A DNA stretch of 5,629 nt from VMDJ01 sp965659945 (GTDB lineage Bacteria > Pseudomonadota > Gammaproteobacteria > Chromatiales > Chromatiaceae). The DNA lies in NCBI GenBank assembly GCA_965659945.1, contig CBFHYJ010000076.1, positions 1-5,629 on the forward strand, written 5' to 3'. Below, piece after piece: positions 4,281 through 5,629 of this stretch. The translations under genes were made by a program, and so were the position numbers. Below the pieces are notes generated by a model. It saw only the letters and a program-made list of their open reading frames with translations. It had not been told where the DNA came from and searched no databases. Within the stretch, counting starts at the first letter, position 1; every line of letters starts with the position of its first letter.

Positions 4281-5629
4281 ATGAGTGAGTTCACCGACTA
4301 TAAAGTTGCCGACATGTCACTGGCAGACTGGGGTCGCAAAGAAATCGCGATTGCTGAAACTGAAATGCCAGGTCTGATGGCGCTGCGCGAGAAATACGGC
4401 AAAGACAAGCCACTGACCGGCGCACGTATCACCGGTTCATTACACATGACCATCCAAACCGCTGTTTTGATCGAGACACTTGTTGAGCTCGGCGCACAAG
4501 TTCGTTGGTGCTCATGCAACATTTTCTCAACCCAAGATCACGCCGCCGCTGCAATCGCTGCTGCAGGTATTCCTGTTTACGCATGGAAAGGCGAAACCTT
4601 GGAAGAGTACTGGTGGTGTACCGAGCAAGTACTCAACTGGCCAAATGGCGAGATCGCCAACATGATTCTTGACGATGGTGGCGACGCTACCCTGCTCGTT
4701 CACAAAGGTGTTGAATATGCTGATGCAGGCGTACCTGAGCCAACAGCTGGCGACTCTGAAGAATGGAAAGTCATTCTGAATGTACTTAAGCGCTCACTGA
4801 ATGAAGAGCCAGATCGTTACAAAAAAATGGCGGCGTCAATTAAAGGCGTTACCGAAGAGACCACCACAGGTGTTCACCGTTTATACGACATGTTCAAAGC
4901 CGGCACTTTGTTGTTCCCAGGCATGAACGTTAACGACTCGGTTACTAAATCAAAGTTCGACAATCTCTATGGCTGTCGTGAGTCATTGGTTGACGGCATC
5001 AAGCGTGCAACCGACGTGATGATCGCCGGCAAGATTGCCGTGGTATGTGGTTACGGCGACGTTGGTAAAGGTTCTGCACAATCGCTTCGCGGCTTAGGCT
5101 CAACTGTTTGGATCACTGAGATCGATCCAATCTGTGCATTGCAAGCTGCGATGGAAGGCTACCGTGTAGTGACGCTTGATGAAGCTGCACCCCTCGCCGA
5201 TATCTTTGTTACCACTACCGGCAACAAGGACATCATCTGTCATGACCACATGGCAGCGATGAAGGACCAAGCAATCGTCTGCAACATTGGTCACTTCGAT
5301 AACGAAATCGATATCGCCAGCCTTGATCAGTACCAGTGGGAAAACATCAAGCCACAAGTTGACCACATCATCTTCCCAGATGGTAAACGCATCATTATGT
5401 TGGCTGAGGGCCGCTTAGTTAACTTAGGCTGTGCAACAGGTCACCCAAGTTTTGTTATGTCAGCGTCTTTCACCAACCAGGTATTGGCGCAAATCGAAAT
5501 CTTCACCAAGCCAGATGAATACCCTGTTGGCGTATACATCCTGCCGAAGAAGCTTGACGAAGAAGTGGCTCGTCTACACTTAGCGAAGATCGGTGCTCAC
5601 TTGACTGAACTGTCAAAAGAGCAAGCGGA
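4281..5629 (+). CDS. ahcY: S-adenosylhomocysteine hydrolase (3' end cut by the window edge)
   Basis: Cytosolic NAD-dependent enzyme that reversibly splits SAH into adenosine and homocysteine, ending the activated methyl cycle. 449 full codons are visible. Seen: the N-terminal DYKVADMSLADWGRKEI; HMTIQTAVLIETLVELGA; WCSCNIFSTQDHAAAAIA; AWKGETLEEYWWC; DDGGDATLL (131-139); GVTEETTTGVHRLY; NDSVTKSKFDN with the active-site pair Lys223 and Asp227; the NAD-binding GYGDVGKG (257-264), a GxGxxG Rossmann motif; TTTGNKDI; CNIGHFDNEID; LAEGRLVNLGCATGHPSFVM; and LPKKLDEEVARLHL near the edge. The roughly 40-residue insert after DDGGDATLL (EYADAG to about PDRYKKM) is typical of the longer bacterial form. The frame stops at ..LSKEQA; the family usually ends about 18 residues later with a PDHYRY-like tail. 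The start is set by AGGAG seven bases upstream and by the riboswitch. metF often follows ahcY in such loci, but that lies outside this window. Confidence 0.98.
   Translation, partial: MSEFTDYKVADMSLADWGRKEIAIAETEMPGLMALREKYGKDKPLTGARITGSLHMTIQTAVLIETLVELGAQVRWCSCNIFSTQDHAAAAIAAAGIPVYAWKGETLEEYWWCTEQVLNWPNGEIANMILDDGGDATLLVHKGVEYADAGVPEPTAGDSEEWKVILNVLKRSLNEEPDRYKKMAASIKGVTEETTTGVHRLYDMFKAGTLLFPGMNVNDSVTKSKFDNLYGCRESLVDGIKRATDVMIAGKIAVVCGYGDVGKGSAQSLRGLGSTVWITEIDPICALQAAMEGYRVVTLDEAAPLADIFVTTTGNKDIICHDHMAAMKDQAIVCNIGHFDNEIDIASLDQYQWENIKPQVDHIIFPDGKRIIMLAEGRLVNLGCATGHPSFVMSASFTNQVLAQIEIFTKPDEYPVGVYILPKKLDEEVARLHLAKIGAHLTELSKEQA

Noticed and set aside
5100..5366. Open minus-strand frame of 88 codons inside ahcY
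   Set aside because: Antisense to the conserved NAD-binding domain of ahcY. The open frame follows from that gene's codon use, and no family was recognised.

Overview
This window carries four protein genes, two of them cut by the window edges, and one well-supported RNA switch. All four coding frames were read codon by codon and are open and undamaged. The gene set is core metabolism: transketolase, a thioredoxin-fold redoxin, S-adenosylmethionine synthetase (metK) and S-adenosylhomocysteine hydrolase (ahcY). An ahcY preceded by an SAH riboswitch, close behind metK and beside tkt, points to a proteobacterium that recycles SAH by hydrolysis rather than by the Pfs/LuxS route. Moderate base composition, strong Shine-Dalgarno sites and MetK/Tkt sequences close to the E. 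coli proteins suggest a non-enteric, perhaps marine, gammaproteobacterium. That placement is inference, and no species is claimed.

Layout. 1-1948 (minus): transketolase, lacking only its last few residues. 1949-2210: a 262-base gap holding the tkt leader, in which four tandem hairpins lie just upstream of the ribosome binding site, plus an AT-rich stretch that probably holds the promoter. 2211-2768 (minus): a peroxiredoxin-like/AhpC-TSA family protein with a CNHC motif. 2769-2908: a 140-base divergent promoter region with a perfect 7-bp-arm inverted repeat and a likely -10 for metK. 2909-4081 (plus): complete metK. 4082-4280: a strong intrinsic terminator, a small GAAA-capped hairpin, then an SAH riboswitch aptamer and the ahcY Shine-Dalgarno. 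4281-5629 (plus): ahcY, running off the right edge.

Function. MetK makes SAM, methyltransferases turn it into SAH, and AhcY splits SAH into adenosine and homocysteine, relieving product inhibition. The riboswitch makes ahcY responsive to its own substrate, and the terminator lets metK be expressed independently. Transketolase belongs to the pentose phosphate pathway and has no obvious functional tie beyond proximity. The riboswitch belongs to a known class. The least explained element is the structured tkt leader, where one hairpin loop is complementary to the Shine-Dalgarno region. No mobile elements, CRISPR arrays, tRNAs, rRNAs or signs of recent transfer were seen.
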